A stretch of DNA of 64,000 nt from Rubrobacter tropicus (GTDB taxonomy: Bacteria; Actinomycetota; Rubrobacteria; Rubrobacterales; Rubrobacteraceae). The notes under the pieces are model-generated. The model did no database searches. It was not told where the DNA came from and saw nothing but the letters and a program-made list of their open reading frames with translations. Positions 35,099-47,068 of the stretch are shown in pieces. The position numbers and the translations under genes are program-made. Positions within the stretch are counted from its first letter, which is position 1. Every line of letters begins with the position of its first letter. Where the stretch lies: the NCBI RefSeq assembly GCF_011492945.1, contig NZ_CP045119.1, positions 2,294,001 through 2,358,000 on the forward strand. The letters are read 5' to 3'.

Positions 35099-36190
35099 CT
35101 AGGCGGCCGTCCGGGACTTCAGGAAAGCGTAGACGAGGTCGTCGAGCTCGCCGTCGAGGACCCGGTCGACGTTCGCCGTCTCCTCGTTCGTGCGGTGGTC
35201 TTTCACGAGCTTATAGGGATGAAGGACGTAGGAGCGGATCTGGCTCCCCCACTCGTTCTCGGCCTTCTCGCCGCTCTGGGCCGCGATCTCCTGCTCCCGC
35301 TTCTCCCGCTCCAGCTCGAAGAGCCTCGCCCGGAGGACCCGCATGGCGACCTCGCGGTTCTGGTGCTGGCTCCGCTCGTTCTGGCACTGGGCCACGATCC
35401 CCGTCGGCAGGTGGGTTATGCGAACGGCGGAGTCGGTCTTGTTCACGTGCTGGCCGCCCGCGCCCGAGGCCCTGTAGGTGTCTACCTTGAGGTCCTTCTC
35501 CTCGACCTCGACCTCGACCGCCTCCCCCACGACGGGCGCGACCGCGACGGAGGCGAAGCTCGTGTGCCGGCGGCCTCCGGCGTCGAAGGGGCTGATCCTG
35601 ACGAGCCTGTGAATCCCCCTCTCCGCCGAGAGAAGCCCGAAGGCGTACTCGCCCTTGACGGTAAAGGTGGCGCTCTTGATGCCGGCCTCCTCGCCCTCGG
35701 TGTACTCGATGACCTCGAGCGCGAAGCCGCGCCTCTCGGCCCACCTCCTGTACATCCTGGCGAGCATCTCCGCCCAGTCCTGCGAGTCGACGCCGCCCGC
35801 GCCAGGGTTGATGGTCAGTATGGCGTCGCCCTCGTCGTACTCGCCCGAGAAGAGCCGCGCAATCTCCTGCTCCTCCAGCGACCCCTCGACCCGGCGCAGC
35901 TCTTCTTCGACCTCCCGCAGCAGGCCCGCGTCTTCCCCGGATAGCTCCAACAGCTCGCCGGAGTCCGAGAGGCGTTCGCGCAAATCGTGGAGGAGGCGCA
36001 TCCTGCCCTGCACCCGCGAGAAGCGGCCCGAGACCTCCCGCGCGGTCTCCGGGTCGTCCCAGAAGCCGGGCCGGCTCATCTCCTCCCCGAGCTCCTCCGC
36101 CTCGGCCTCGAGGCTCGCCACGTCGAAGAACGCCTCGAGCTCCGCGAGGCGCCCTTCGAGCTCGGCCGTCTTCTCCCTGAGCTCGGTCAA
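35099..36190 (-). CDS. prfB: Peptide chain release factor 2
   Basis: 363 residues. The coiled-coil N-terminal domain, codon-recognition motif S-P-F (I-S-P-F-D-A-G-G-R-R) and catalytic G-G-Q (G-A-G-G-Q-H-V-N-K, near residue 243) mark it as RF2, which ends translation at UGA and UAA. The frame is open throughout, so the programmed +1 frameshift at an internal UGA found in many prfB genes is absent. The TTG start follows directly on the secA stop (TAATTG), implying coupled translation. Confidence 0.95.
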   Translation of the reverse strand: MTELREKTAELEGRLAELEAFFDVASLEAEAEELGEEMSRPGFWDDPETAREVSGRFSRVQGRMRLLHDLRERLSDSGELLELSGEDAGLLREVEEELRRVEGSLEEQEIARLFSGEYDEGDAILTINPGAGGVDSQDWAEMLARMYRRWAERRGFALEVIEYTEGEEAGIKSATFTVKGEYAFGLLSAERGIHRLVRISPFDAGGRRHTSFASVAVAPVVGEAVEVEVEEKDLKVDTYRASGAGGQHVNKTDSAVRITHLPTGIVAQCQNERSQHQNREVAMRVLRARLFELEREKREQEIAAQSGEKAENEWGSQIRSYVLHPYKLVKDHRTNEETANVDRVLDGELDDLVYAFLKSRTAA

Positions 36191-38803
<2,613 letters not shown>

Positions 38804-38840
38804 TCGCGAACACCAGCCTAGATCAGAAACAGTATGCGGC

Positions 38841-38860
38841 GGCCCGCCGCCGGGCGGGCC
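38841..38860 (-). terminator. Hairpin between hpf and secA
   Basis: GGCCCGCC-GCCG-GGCGGGCC, a perfect 8-bp stem with a 4-base loop, 38 bases before the secA start. A smaller stem, GAGCCC...GGGCTC (38886-38905), encloses the hpf stop codon. Either may end or weaken hpf transcription. Confidence 0.45.
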
Positions 38861-38890
38861 TCTCCGCACGATAGTTTAAGGCATCGAGCC

Positions 38891-39451
38891 CTATTTTGCG
38901 GGCTCTATCAGCCCGTAGTTGCCGTCTCGCCGACGGTATACCACGTTGATGTCCCCGCTCTCGGCGCTCGTGAACACGAAGAAGTCGTGGTCGAGAAGGT
39001 CCATCTGGAGCACGGCCTCCTCGGCCCCCATCGGCTTCATCTGGAACTGCTTGGTGCGCACGATCCGGGCCCCGATCTCTTCCTCGTCCGGGATCTCGGG
39101 CTCCTCGGGCGGTGGCGGGGCGTTCTTCGCCTGGCCCTGCCAGCGGTCGATCTGGCGCCCCCTGTACCGACGAACCTGCCGCTCCAACTTGTCGGCCATC
39201 TTGTCTATCGAGGCGTACATGTCCTCCGAGGCTTCCCTGGCCTTGAGAACGGTCCCGTTTATGAACAGGGTGGTCTCGGCGACCTCCGCGTCAGTCACGG
39301 AAGGGTTGCGCTCGTGGATCAACTCGACCTCCGCCCGCGAGTGGCTCTTCTCGTCGTCGAAGAACTTGCTGACCCGCTCCACCTTCTCCAGCGCGTACTC
39401 CTCCAAAGCCGGCGTCACGAAGATGTTTCGTCCCTTGACCAGTACGTCCAT
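38891..39451 (-). CDS. hpf: Ribosome hibernation-promoting factor, long form
   Basis: 186 residues: N-terminal ribosome-binding domain (about 1-100, with A-L-E-E-Y-A-L-E-K-V and A-S-I-D-K-M-A-D-K-L-E-R-Q), an acidic Pro-rich linker (P-P-P-P-E-E-P-E) and the C-terminal dimerisation domain (about 130-182, V-R-T-K-Q-F-x-x-K-P-M and F-F-V-F-T-S-A). The long form dimerises ribosomes into 100S particles in slow growth. ATG with AAAGGAGG seven bases upstream. secA follows on the same strand. Confidence 0.95.
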   Translation of the reverse strand: MDVLVKGRNIFVTPALEEYALEKVERVSKFFDDEKSHSRAEVELIHERNPSVTDAEVAETTLFINGTVLKAREASEDMYASIDKMADKLERQVRRYRGRQIDRWQGQAKNAPPPPEEPEIPDEEEIGARIVRTKQFQMKPMGAEEAVLQMDLLDHDFFVFTSAESGDINVVYRRRDGNYGLIEPAK

Positions 39452-39465
39452 TGGCCTCCTTTCGG

Positions 39466-39636
39466 TCGGCGCTATCAGCCGTCAGCTATCAGCAAAAGCG
39501 TGCAACTCGGTACTCCAGAGCGGACCCGACTAGCTGTTGAGATCGTCCCTCCGACCGGAACCGTCCTATCGCGCAGCCGAGGCGCGCAGCGAACGGCAAA
39601 AAGCTGAAAGCTGACGGCTGACCGCTGATAGCTAAC
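39466..39636. repeat. Family 1 element F: heptad arrays
   Basis: Minus-strand units near 39473-39494, and five perfect plus-strand 7-mers at 39602-39636: AGCTGAA, AGCTGAC, GGCTGAC, CGCTGAT, AGCTAAC. The comF stop codon (39632-39634) lies in the last unit. No gene is seen in the 110 bases between. Confidence 0.8.
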
Positions 39637-40315
39637 ACGTTCTGCACAGCGTTAGGGAGTGGACTTCTGCGGCCCCGGCTTCTATGAGCGTGTCGGCGCA
39701 GGCGCTCAGGGTGGCGCCGGTGGTGAGGACGTCGTCCACCAGGAGTAGCCTGCCCCGCAGGGGGGCCTTCGCCGCAAAGGCGCCGGCGACGTTCGCGCGC
39801 CTCTCGGCGGCCGAGAGCTCGACCTGATCCCGGGTGCTCCGCACGACTTGTAGTGTATCCGAAACGGGCGTGTTCATCCGGCCCGCGACGCCCCGGGCCA
39901 GCAAGGCAGCCTGGTTGAAGCCGCGCTTCCTCTTCCGCGCCCGGTGAAGCGGTACGGGAACTACCGCGTCGAACGGACCGGGCACGCCGAGCGCTTCGGC
40001 CATTAGCGGGGCGGCCAGCTTCTCTACTACGCGGGTGTAGCCGCGGTATTTGAGGGCATGGACGATCTCCTTCCCTACCCCCTCGTAACGCAGCGGCGCA
40101 CGCGCGCTCTCGAAGCCGAAGTCCACGGTCTTGCACGCCTCGCAAACCCGCATCTCGAAGGCGGCGGGGATGCCGCATCGGCCGCAGGAGGGACGCCCGA
40201 TCCGCGGCAGGGCCTCGAAGCAGACGCGGCACACGACGTCGCTCGCCCGTCGATCGCAAGAAAGGCACCACTGGGGATAGAAAAGGTCCGCCAGCGCTTC
40301 GACGTAGGCCTGCAA
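39632..40315 (-). CDS. ComF-family phosphoribosyltransferase-like protein
   Basis: 227 residues. An N-terminal zinc-finger-like set of four Cys pairs (C-L-S-C, C-R-V-C, C-G-R-C, C-E-A-C) precedes a type I phosphoribosyltransferase fold with V-P-V-P-L-H-R-A-R-K-R-K-R-G-F-N-Q and the PRPP loop V-D-D-V-L-T-T-G-A-T. ComF proteins take part in DNA uptake in competent bacteria, but relatives are widespread and the activity is not established. TTG start. It lies next to the broken Uma2 gene. The stop is embedded in a repeat unit. Confidence 0.88.
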   Translation of the reverse strand: MQAYVEALADLFYPQWCLSCDRRASDVVCRVCFEALPRIGRPSCGRCGIPAAFEMRVCEACKTVDFGFESARAPLRYEGVGKEIVHALKYRGYTRVVEKLAAPLMAEALGVPGPFDAVVPVPLHRARKRKRGFNQAALLARGVAGRMNTPVSDTLQVVRSTRDQVELSAAERRANVAGAFAAKAPLRGRLLLVDDVLTTGATLSACADTLIEAGAAEVHSLTLCRTC

Positions 40316-40318
40316 GCG

Positions 40319-40869
40319 TTACCGGAACACGCCGGCCACGGGAAGCGTCCAGCCGGAGACCAGGTCGCCGCCGTCGAGGACCTCCTCTTCCGAGAAGGTT
40401 CGGGCTACTTTCTCCGAGGTTCGGACCGTCACGGTCGTGGCGCACGGGTTCACTACCAGGACCATGCGGGTACCGGCGGCGAGCCAGTCGGCAACCTTCT
40501 CTTCCACTTCTGCGAAACGGTCGTTCGGGAAACTACCTCGACAGCGAGGTTCGGGGCCCCGGGCCAGTACCCCTCGATTTCGCCGGCAGCCTCCACGCGT
40601 TCGCGCCGCACGAAAGCTACGTCGGTAGCGCGCACGGTGTCCGGGTTGCCACCCATTTTGAAGCCGGTTTTGGCCGCGAAGACCACGCCAAGATCGTGTG
40701 CCCTGACGAACCGATCCAGCGGCGTGCTGACGTTCATAGTCATCCGTCCAGGCACGTTCCCCACCGGGGCCATCGTGCGCACCTCCCCGCGTACCAACTC
40801 GCGCCGAAGACCATCATCGGGCGGGCTGAGCAACTCCTCCGCGGTAACCGGCTTGCGCGTGACGGCCAT
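40319..40869 (-). pseudogene. Uma2-family endonuclease-fold gene with a frameshift
   Basis: The N-terminal part (40869 to about 40530) has T-A-E-E-L-L, R-R-E-L-V-R-G-E-V, V-F-A-A-K-T-G-F and P-D-T-V-R-A-T-D-V-A-F-V, all usual in Uma2 proteins. The expected next part (N-D-R-F-A-E-V-E-E-K-V-A-D-W-L) is one frame over and ends at 40319. Restoring one C in the run at 40527-40529 (GGG on the plus strand) joins them into about 184 codons. Uma2 proteins have a PD-(D/E)XK nuclease fold of uncertain role and are often linked to mobile or decaying DNA. Confidence 0.75.
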
Positions 40870-40964
40870 AACACCTCACCCTGGATCGCGTACCGCAATT
40901 CTAGCCTCCCGGACTGCCCGGGGCAGAGTATCGGCAGCCCGAACCGAACCCTTGAATCGGAAGC

Positions 40965-41034
40965 CTGAAATGCTGACAGGCTGAAAGCGGAGGCGAAAGC
41001 CGGAGCGGGTTGCGAGCCGCGAAGCGGCCCGCTA
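40965..41034. repeat. Family 1 element G
   Basis: TGCTGAC-AGGCTGAAAGCGG, a GGC-GAAA-GCC loop, and GCCGC-GAA-GCGGC at 41016-41028. The stop codon of the nucleotidyltransferase gene (41032-41034) is within GCTAA, a variant unit. The 160 bases from 40870 hold nothing else recognisable. Confidence 0.7.
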
Positions 41035-42138
41035 AAACCTCAAGCTGCGGGGGGGCAGTACGACGCCCGGGTTCACGCGGATTCCCTGATCGAGCACGTT
41101 GCCCTCGCCGACCACGCACCCGGCGCCGAGGACGGAGAGGCCGCGTACGATGGCGCCCCGGCCGACCCTGGCGTCGCGGCCGATGATGGAGCCCCGGATC
41201 ACGGCACCCGCGTCTACCCGCGCGCCGTCGAGCAGGATGCTCCCCTCGACCACGGCGCCCCGTCCGATGCGGCAGTTTCTTCCGAGGGCCGAGCGACCCC
41301 CGATGGTGGCGAGGTCGGAGATCTCGCACCCTTCGGCCACGGAGAGCGGCGGGAGAAGCTTGACGTTCTTGCCGCAGCTGGCGTCTTCTTTCACGTCCAT
41401 GTACTCGAAGTTCGTCCGGTCCGTGCCGACGGCGCCCGAGAGCACGTCGTGGGAGGCGGCCAGGTAGCTGCGCGGAGTTCCTATATCCCGCCAGTACGAG
41501 CTGGAGACGTGGGCCATGAGGCGGCCCCGGGCCTGAAGCTCGGGGAAGATCTCACGCTCTATGGAGACCTCGCGGCCGGCGGGTATCATGCCGAGCACCT
41601 CCGGTTCCAGAACGTAGACGCCGGCGTTCACCAGGTTCGTCGTCACCTCGTCCGCCGCGGGCTTCTCTATGAAACGCTGGACCACCATGTCGTGGTCGAC
41701 CTCGACCAGGCCGTAGGCCGTCGGGTCCTCGACGCTCGTCAGGGTGATGGTCGCCAGAGCGTCCGAGGCTTTGTGGATCCTGATGGCTTCTGCGAGGTCC
41801 ATCCCCGTGAGCACGTCGCCGTTGACGACCACGAACGGGTCGCCGTCCAGGTACTCCTCCGCGTTCTTGATACCGCCGGCCGTGCCGAGCGCGTGCTCCT
41901 CCACGGCGTAATCGACGTCGAAGCCGCGCAGGTCGTGCCAGTTCGCGAGGTAGTCCTGGATCGGGTCGGGCAAATACCCCAAGGAGAGAACGGCCCCGTC
42001 CAGCCCGCCGCCCCGCAGGAAGTCGAGCATGTACCCCATAAAAGGCCGGTTGCGCAGCGGCACGAGCGCCTTCGGGGTGTCGAAGGTGATCGGCCTGAGG
42101 CGGGTCCCCTGCCCGCCCACCAGAACCACGGCTTTCAT
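41032..42138 (-). CDS. Sugar-phosphate nucleotidyltransferase with left-handed beta-helix
   Basis: 368 residues. N-terminal nucleotidyltransferase domain with G-G-Q-G-T-R-L-R-P-I-T and T-P-K-A-L-V-P at about 9-28, and V-V-N-G-D-V-L-T (metal and nucleotide site). The C-terminal 120 residues are hexapeptide repeats (I-G-R-D-A-R-V-G-R-G-A type). Mannose-1-phosphate guanylyltransferases and related enzymes have this layout. It would make a nucleotide sugar for glycan synthesis. It starts 39 bases after nuoN in the same direction, so it may ride on the nuo transcript. The sugar is not determined. Confidence 0.88.
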   Translation of the reverse strand: MKAVVLVGGQGTRLRPITFDTPKALVPLRNRPFMGYMLDFLRGGGLDGAVLSLGYLPDPIQDYLANWHDLRGFDVDYAVEEHALGTAGGIKNAEEYLDGDPFVVVNGDVLTGMDLAEAIRIHKASDALATITLTSVEDPTAYGLVEVDHDMVVQRFIEKPAADEVTTNLVNAGVYVLEPEVLGMIPAGREVSIEREIFPELQARGRLMAHVSSSYWRDIGTPRSYLAASHDVLSGAVGTDRTNFEYMDVKEDASCGKNVKLLPPLSVAEGCEISDLATIGGRSALGRNCRIGRGAVVEGSILLDGARVDAGAVIRGSIIGRDARVGRGAIVRGLSVLGAGCVVGEGNVLDQGIRVNPGVVLPPRSLRF

Positions 42139-42177
42139 CGACTTCCCGCCCTGCTAGTCTCCGCCCGCAGTTGCGGC

Positions 42178-43611
42178 CTAGCCCAGGCCCGATCCGCCGG
42201 CAAGGGCGGAGATCGGGACGATGAGGAGGAAGAACAGCGCCGTCAGCAGCGCCAGCGCGTACACGGAGAACTTTACCGCGCCGCCCCCGGGCGGCTCGGC
42301 GGCGTCGAGCGTCGGCTTCTCGAAGAACATGTTGCGGATAATGCCGAAGTAGTAAGGAACCGAGATGACGCTGTTCACGACCAGCGCGCCAACCACGACG
42401 TAGACCAGCACCGATCCGGACTGGGCGCCGGAGAAGATGATCCAGGCCTTCCCCCAGAACCCGCTGAAGGGCGGGATTCCGACGAGCGAGGCCATAAAGA
42501 CGCCCATGCTGGCCGCCAGCGCGGGCCTGGTGCGGAACAGCCCGTTGAAGCTCTTCGCTTCCTCTCCGACGAGATCTATTACGAGGAACGCGCCGATGTT
42601 CATGAACGCGTAGGCGGCGGAGTAGATCAAGACGGCCTCGACCGCCCGCCCCGTTCCCTGCCCCTGCAACGCCGCGAACGCGGCCAGGATGTACCCCGAA
42701 TGCGCCACCGAGCTGTAAGCAAGCATCCGGCGCACGTTGCGCTGCCTGAGCGCCGCCAGGTTGCCGACGAACATCGTAAGTATCGCGAGGAACGCCATCA
42801 CCGCCGTCCACGTCGGCGCGGCCTCGGGCATTCCTTCCAAAAGGATCCTGAGCAGTATCGCGAAGGTCGCCGCCTTGGGCGCGACCGAGAGGAACGCGGC
42901 GGCGCTCGTAGGTGCGCCCTGGTAGGCGTCCGGGGTCCAGAAGTGGAAGGGCGCGGCCGAGACCTTGAAGGCGAAGCCGGAGAGGAGGAGCACGAGGCCG
43001 AGGAGGGCGACGGGCGTAAGGCCGCCGGAGAAGGTCCGGGCCACGTCGTCGAGTTGGGCGGAGCCGGAGACGCCGTAGATAAGTACTATGCCGTAGAGCA
43101 GCACCGACGAGGCGACGACGCCGGTTATCAGGTACTTCATCCCGCCCTCGGCGCTCTCCCGGCGCCTCCGGTCGAAGGCGACCATCGCGTAAGAAGGTAT
43201 CGTCGCGAGCTCTATCGCGAGGAAGACGCCGAAAAGGTCGCGCATGGAGACGAGCAGGATGGAGCCGAGGACTACGGCGAGGATGAGCGTCAGGTATTCC
43301 GGGGCGTCGCCCGTGTTGCCGGACCAGCGGGCGGCGGCGAGCACGGCGAAGAAGGCGCTGCCGGCCACGATCAGCTTGAAGTACAACGCGAAGTTGTCCA
43401 CCACGAAACCGCCGCCGAAGTACTCTCCCTCGAACCCGGCCGCGAGCAGACCGGCCGCGCTGCCGAAGACGGCGAGCGTACCGAGGGCCGCGAGGCCGGC
43501 GACGAGCCCGATGCTGTTCTGGAAGAAGACCCCTACCATGAGGACCCCTATCAGGAACCCTATTGCCACCAGCTCCGGCAGGAGCGCGACGAAAGTCTGC
43601 CCGGTAACCAC
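42178..43611 (-). CDS. nuoN: NADH-quinone oxidoreductase subunit N
   Basis: 477 residues, about 14 membrane helices. One of the three antiporter-like proton-pumping subunits of complex I. The conserved family segments include G-M-K-Y-L-I-T-G-V-V-A-S-S-V (with the key Lys), F-K-V-S-A-A-P-F-H-F-W-T-P-D-A-Y, and R-M-L-A-Y-S-S-V-A-H-S-G-Y. The GTG start overlaps the nuoM stop by one base. It is the last nuo gene. Confidence 0.95.
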   Translation of the reverse strand: MVTGQTFVALLPELVAIGFLIGVLMVGVFFQNSIGLVAGLAALGTLAVFGSAAGLLAAGFEGEYFGGGFVVDNFALYFKLIVAGSAFFAVLAAARWSGNTGDAPEYLTLILAVVLGSILLVSMRDLFGVFLAIELATIPSYAMVAFDRRRRESAEGGMKYLITGVVASSVLLYGIVLIYGVSGSAQLDDVARTFSGGLTPVALLGLVLLLSGFAFKVSAAPFHFWTPDAYQGAPTSAAAFLSVAPKAATFAILLRILLEGMPEAAPTWTAVMAFLAILTMFVGNLAALRQRNVRRMLAYSSVAHSGYILAAFAALQGQGTGRAVEAVLIYSAAYAFMNIGAFLVIDLVGEEAKSFNGLFRTRPALAASMGVFMASLVGIPPFSGFWGKAWIIFSGAQSGSVLVYVVVGALVVNSVISVPYYFGIIRNMFFEKPTLDAAEPPGGGAVKFSVYALALLTALFFLLIVPISALAGGSGLG

Positions 43612-45065
43612 TAGCCACCCCCTATCGCGCTAAGAACGGCCTCGACACCCGGACGCTGCACGCTCACCAGGAGCGCCGGGAAGACCCCGAACAGGACGAG
43701 CAACACCGCGAGCGGCACCGCCGCAGCCATCTCCATCGGACCTGCGTCCTCGATAGCCTCGTAGGCGGGCCTCTCTATCGGCCCGAAGACGACGCGGGCC
43801 AGCATGTAGAGCAGGTACATCGCCGAGAGCACGATGCCGAGGGCGGCAAGTACTCCCTGCACCGGGAAGGCCTCGTACCCGCCCATTATGCTCATGAACT
43901 CCGAGACGAAGACGGCGAGCCCCGGCAACCCCATCGCCGCCATGGCCCCGAGCGCCAGCAGGCCGCCGGCCCACGGCATCCTGGCCGCAAGGCCGCCGAG
44001 CTCCCGAATCCGCCGCGTCCCGGTCCTCGCCGCGATCACGCCGACGAGCACGAACAGCAGCGCCGAGTACAACCCGTGCGTTACCTGCTGCAAGACCGCC
44101 CCGTTCAGGCCGACCGCGTTACCGGACGCCGCCCCGAGCAGGATGAAGCCAAGGGTCCCGATGGACGAGTACGCGACGAGCGCCTTCAGGTCGGGCTGCA
44201 AGAAGGCCACGAACGCGCCGTAGACGATGTTTATGACCCCGAACGCCGCCAGGTATGGCAGAAAGGGCTCGACACCCTCTGGCAGGAGCGGTATGGCAAC
44301 CTTGATCAGGCCGTAAGTTCCGAGCTTGGGCAGGATGCCGGAGAGAACTACGTTCGTGGAGATCGGGCTCGAGACGTAGACGTCGAGCAGCCAGCCGTGC
44401 AGCGGGACCGCCGGGACCTTTATAAGCAGGCCGAAGAGAATCGGCGCGGCTATCGCGATCTGGGCCGTCCGTCCCAGGCCTCCGCCCGCCGTCAGCGAAT
44501 CCATGGCGTAGGTGCCGGCGAGGATGCCGAAGGCGAGGAAGCCCGCGAGCATCACGGTGCTCCCGAGGAACGTGTAGACGAAGAACTTTATGGCAGCCTG
44601 GCGGCGGTTCTGGTCGCCCCAGATGCCGACGAGGAGGTACATGGGTATTAGCGTGATCTCGAAGAAGATGTAGAAGAGGATCAGGTCTTCGGACGCGAAC
44701 ACGCCTAACATCCCGACCTCGGCGATGAACAGGATCGCGAAGTACTGCTTGAGGTTCTCCCGCACGTCGTAAGACGCGACGACGGCGATGAGCGTCAGGA
44801 GCGCCGTCAGGAAGAACATCCCGAACCCGAGGCCGTCGAGCCCGACCCTGTAGCCCATGTTGAGCGACGGGATCCAGTCGAAGTCCTGGGTGAGCGACGG
44901 TACGCCAAGACCGCTCCCGTAGGCGAAGTAGATGTAGAGCGTTAGCAGCAGCGGTACGGCCGCCACCGCGAGCGCCGCGTAGCGCAAGGGTCGCTCTTGC
45001 TCGGGGAGCAGGAGCATCAGGATGGCGCCGATCAGCGGGATAAAGATGGTTATCGTGGTGATCAC
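43611..45065 (-). CDS. nuoM: NADH-quinone oxidoreductase subunit M
   Basis: 484 residues from GTG 45065, whose GTGA overlaps the nuoL stop. Antiporter-like subunit with the family segments S-E-D-L-I-L-F-Y-I-F-F-E-I-T-L-I-P (membrane Glu), F-L-L-I-K-like L-L-I-K-V-P-A-V-P-L-H-G-W-L-L-D and K-A-L-V-A-Y-S-S-I-G-T-L-G. Thirteen to fourteen helices. Forms part of the proton-pumping arm. Confidence 0.95.
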   Translation of the reverse strand: MITTITIFIPLIGAILMLLLPEQERPLRYAALAVAAVPLLLTLYIYFAYGSGLGVPSLTQDFDWIPSLNMGYRVGLDGLGFGMFFLTALLTLIAVVASYDVRENLKQYFAILFIAEVGMLGVFASEDLILFYIFFEITLIPMYLLVGIWGDQNRRQAAIKFFVYTFLGSTVMLAGFLAFGILAGTYAMDSLTAGGGLGRTAQIAIAAPILFGLLIKVPAVPLHGWLLDVYVSSPISTNVVLSGILPKLGTYGLIKVAIPLLPEGVEPFLPYLAAFGVINIVYGAFVAFLQPDLKALVAYSSIGTLGFILLGAASGNAVGLNGAVLQQVTHGLYSALLFVLVGVIAARTGTRRIRELGGLAARMPWAGGLLALGAMAAMGLPGLAVFVSEFMSIMGGYEAFPVQGVLAALGIVLSAMYLLYMLARVVFGPIERPAYEAIEDAGPMEMAAAVPLAVLLVLFGVFPALLVSVQRPGVEAVLSAIGGG

Positions 45066-47053
45066 AGCTTCACCCCCACCGCGAAGGCGGCTATCGTTAT
45101 CACCGCGATCAACGCAACCACCATGAACGCGTACTGCGCCCCGACGATCACACCTATAACGAGCACGGCGAGCAGGATGAACAGCGCGTAGTTCTGAACG
45201 CCGCCGGTCTGAAAACGCTGAAGCAGACCGCCGACGCCCATCGCCGCCCTCCCGATCCCACCGACGAGACCGCCGACGGCGACCCTCCGGTCGAAACCGT
45301 TGGTCGCCCGCCCGAGCCACCTGGCCGCACGGACGAAGGTCGCCCCATAGAGCGCGTCAAAGTACCAACCCTTATCGAGAAACGTGTGTACCGGCGCGAA
45401 CCTGCGCGCCAGCGCCCCTGATCGCTCGGGTTTCTGGACGTAGAGCGCGTAGGCGAGGCCTATGCCCAGCAACGCCACGAGGACCGACACCCCGCCGAGG
45501 GCGAAGCTGAAGGAGTGCTCTTCGAGGTCGAGGGTCCGCGTCGCGAACTCGCTCGGCGTGACGAAGGCGGAGAAGTAGTCCCGGATCGGGAGCCCGAAGC
45601 CCTCCGGAATACCGACCCAGCCGCTCACTACGGAGAGGAAGGCCAGGATCAGCATCGGGCCCGTCATGATGCCGGGCGACTCGGTGGCGTTTCGCGCGGC
45701 CTCCGTCCGGGGTTCCCCGGTGAAGGCCACGAAGATCGCGCGGAAGATGTAGAACGCCGTAAGGAAGACGGTCAACAATGCCATGGCGAAGAGGACGTAG
45801 AGGTGCTCCTCATAAGCTGAAGCGACTATGGCGTCCTTGGACCAGAAGCCCGCGAACGGGAAGATCCCCGAGAGCGAGAGCCCTGCCAGGATCATCGCCC
45901 AGAACGTGATCGGCATCCTGCGCCTCAACCCGCCCATCTCGAACATGTTGTACGAGTCCATCGCGTAGATGATGCTGCCCGCGCACAGGAAGAGCAGCGC
46001 CTTGAAGAAGGCGTGGTTGTAGAGGTGGAAGACGCCCGCCGTGTACGAGCCGATCCCGAGCCCGAGCATCATGTACCCGAGCTGGGAGACGGTCGAGTAG
46101 GCGATGACCCGCTTGATGTCCTTCTTGACCAGCGCCATCGTCCCGGCCATCAAGGCCGTGAACCCACCGATGTACGCCACGACGAGCATCGCCGCCGGGC
46201 TCTGCACGAAGATGTCGAAGGTCCGGGCCACCAGGTAGACCCCGGCCGCGACCATCGTCGCCGCGTGGATGAGCGCGGAGACCGGCGTCGGGCCCTCCAT
46301 GGCGTCGGGCAACCAGACGTGAAGCGGGAACTGGGCGCTCTTGCCGATGGCCCCCACAAAGACCATCACCACGGCCGCCGTGAACAGCGAGCCTCCGATA
46401 AAGCCCGCCTGGGCCGCCTGCGAGATGTCCTCGAAGCCGACCGACCCGGTCGTTGCCCAGAAGATGATTATGCCAACGAAAAGCGCAGCATCCCCGACCC
46501 TCGTCACAATGAAAGCCTTCTGCGCCGCGTCGCGGGCCGAGGGCTTCTCGTACCAGTGGCCGACCAAAAGGTACGAGCAGACGCCGACAAGCTCCCAGAA
46601 GATGTAGAGCTGGATAAAGTTGGGCGCCAAGACCAGGCCGAGCATCGAGGCCGTGAAAAGGTTGAGGACGGCGTAGAACCAGGCGAAGCGCTTGTCGCCC
46701 TCCATAAAGGCGCCTGAGTAGAGCTGGATCATGAGGCTGACCAGGCACACCACCACGAGCATCACGGCCGCCAGGCCGTCGATGTAGACACCCATCGAGA
46801 ACGAGCCGCCCGCGCCCAGGTCTATCCAGGGCTTGGAGAACGCGATGGGGTCGCCGTCGGCGCCACCGGGGAGCCACCCGGCCACCCACGCGAGCGCGAA
46901 GGCCGAGAAGACGAGCGAGATCGTCACCCCGAGGATCGCGACGTACTGGGCGTTCTCCTTCAGGACGCGCCCGAAGAGCACGAGCACCAGAAAGACCAGC
47001 GCCGGAAGCGCGGGAATCGCGGTGATTATCAGTTGTTGGCCTACCGTCTCCAC
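45062..47053 (-). CDS. nuoL: NADH-quinone oxidoreductase subunit L
   Basis: 663 residues: fourteen-helix antiporter-like core, then the long lateral helix and final TM (last 100 residues). Motifs F-W-E-L-V-G-V-C-S-Y-L-L-V-G, F-P-L-H-V-W-L-P-D-A-M-E-G-P-T-P-V-S-A and V-I-A-Y-S-T-V-S-Q-L-G-Y are those of NuoL. It sits at the far end of the membrane arm. 15 bases separate it from nuoK. Confidence 0.96.
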   Translation of the reverse strand: METVGQQLIITAIPALPALVFLVLVLFGRVLKENAQYVAILGVTISLVFSAFALAWVAGWLPGGADGDPIAFSKPWIDLGAGGSFSMGVYIDGLAAVMLVVVCLVSLMIQLYSGAFMEGDKRFAWFYAVLNLFTASMLGLVLAPNFIQLYIFWELVGVCSYLLVGHWYEKPSARDAAQKAFIVTRVGDAALFVGIIIFWATTGSVGFEDISQAAQAGFIGGSLFTAAVVMVFVGAIGKSAQFPLHVWLPDAMEGPTPVSALIHAATMVAAGVYLVARTFDIFVQSPAAMLVVAYIGGFTALMAGTMALVKKDIKRVIAYSTVSQLGYMMLGLGIGSYTAGVFHLYNHAFFKALLFLCAGSIIYAMDSYNMFEMGGLRRRMPITFWAMILAGLSLSGIFPFAGFWSKDAIVASAYEEHLYVLFAMALLTVFLTAFYIFRAIFVAFTGEPRTEAARNATESPGIMTGPMLILAFLSVVSGWVGIPEGFGLPIRDYFSAFVTPSEFATRTLDLEEHSFSFALGGVSVLVALLGIGLAYALYVQKPERSGALARRFAPVHTFLDKGWYFDALYGATFVRAARWLGRATNGFDRRVAVGGLVGGIGRAAMGVGGLLQRFQTGGVQNYALFILLAVLVIGVIVGAQYAFMVVALIAVITIAAFAVGVKL

Positions 47054-47068
47054 TAACCTGTCACCTTT

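Noticed and set aside
35099-36190. Programmed +1 frameshift in prfB
   Set aside because: No internal in-frame UGA; a single open frame covers the whole family length.
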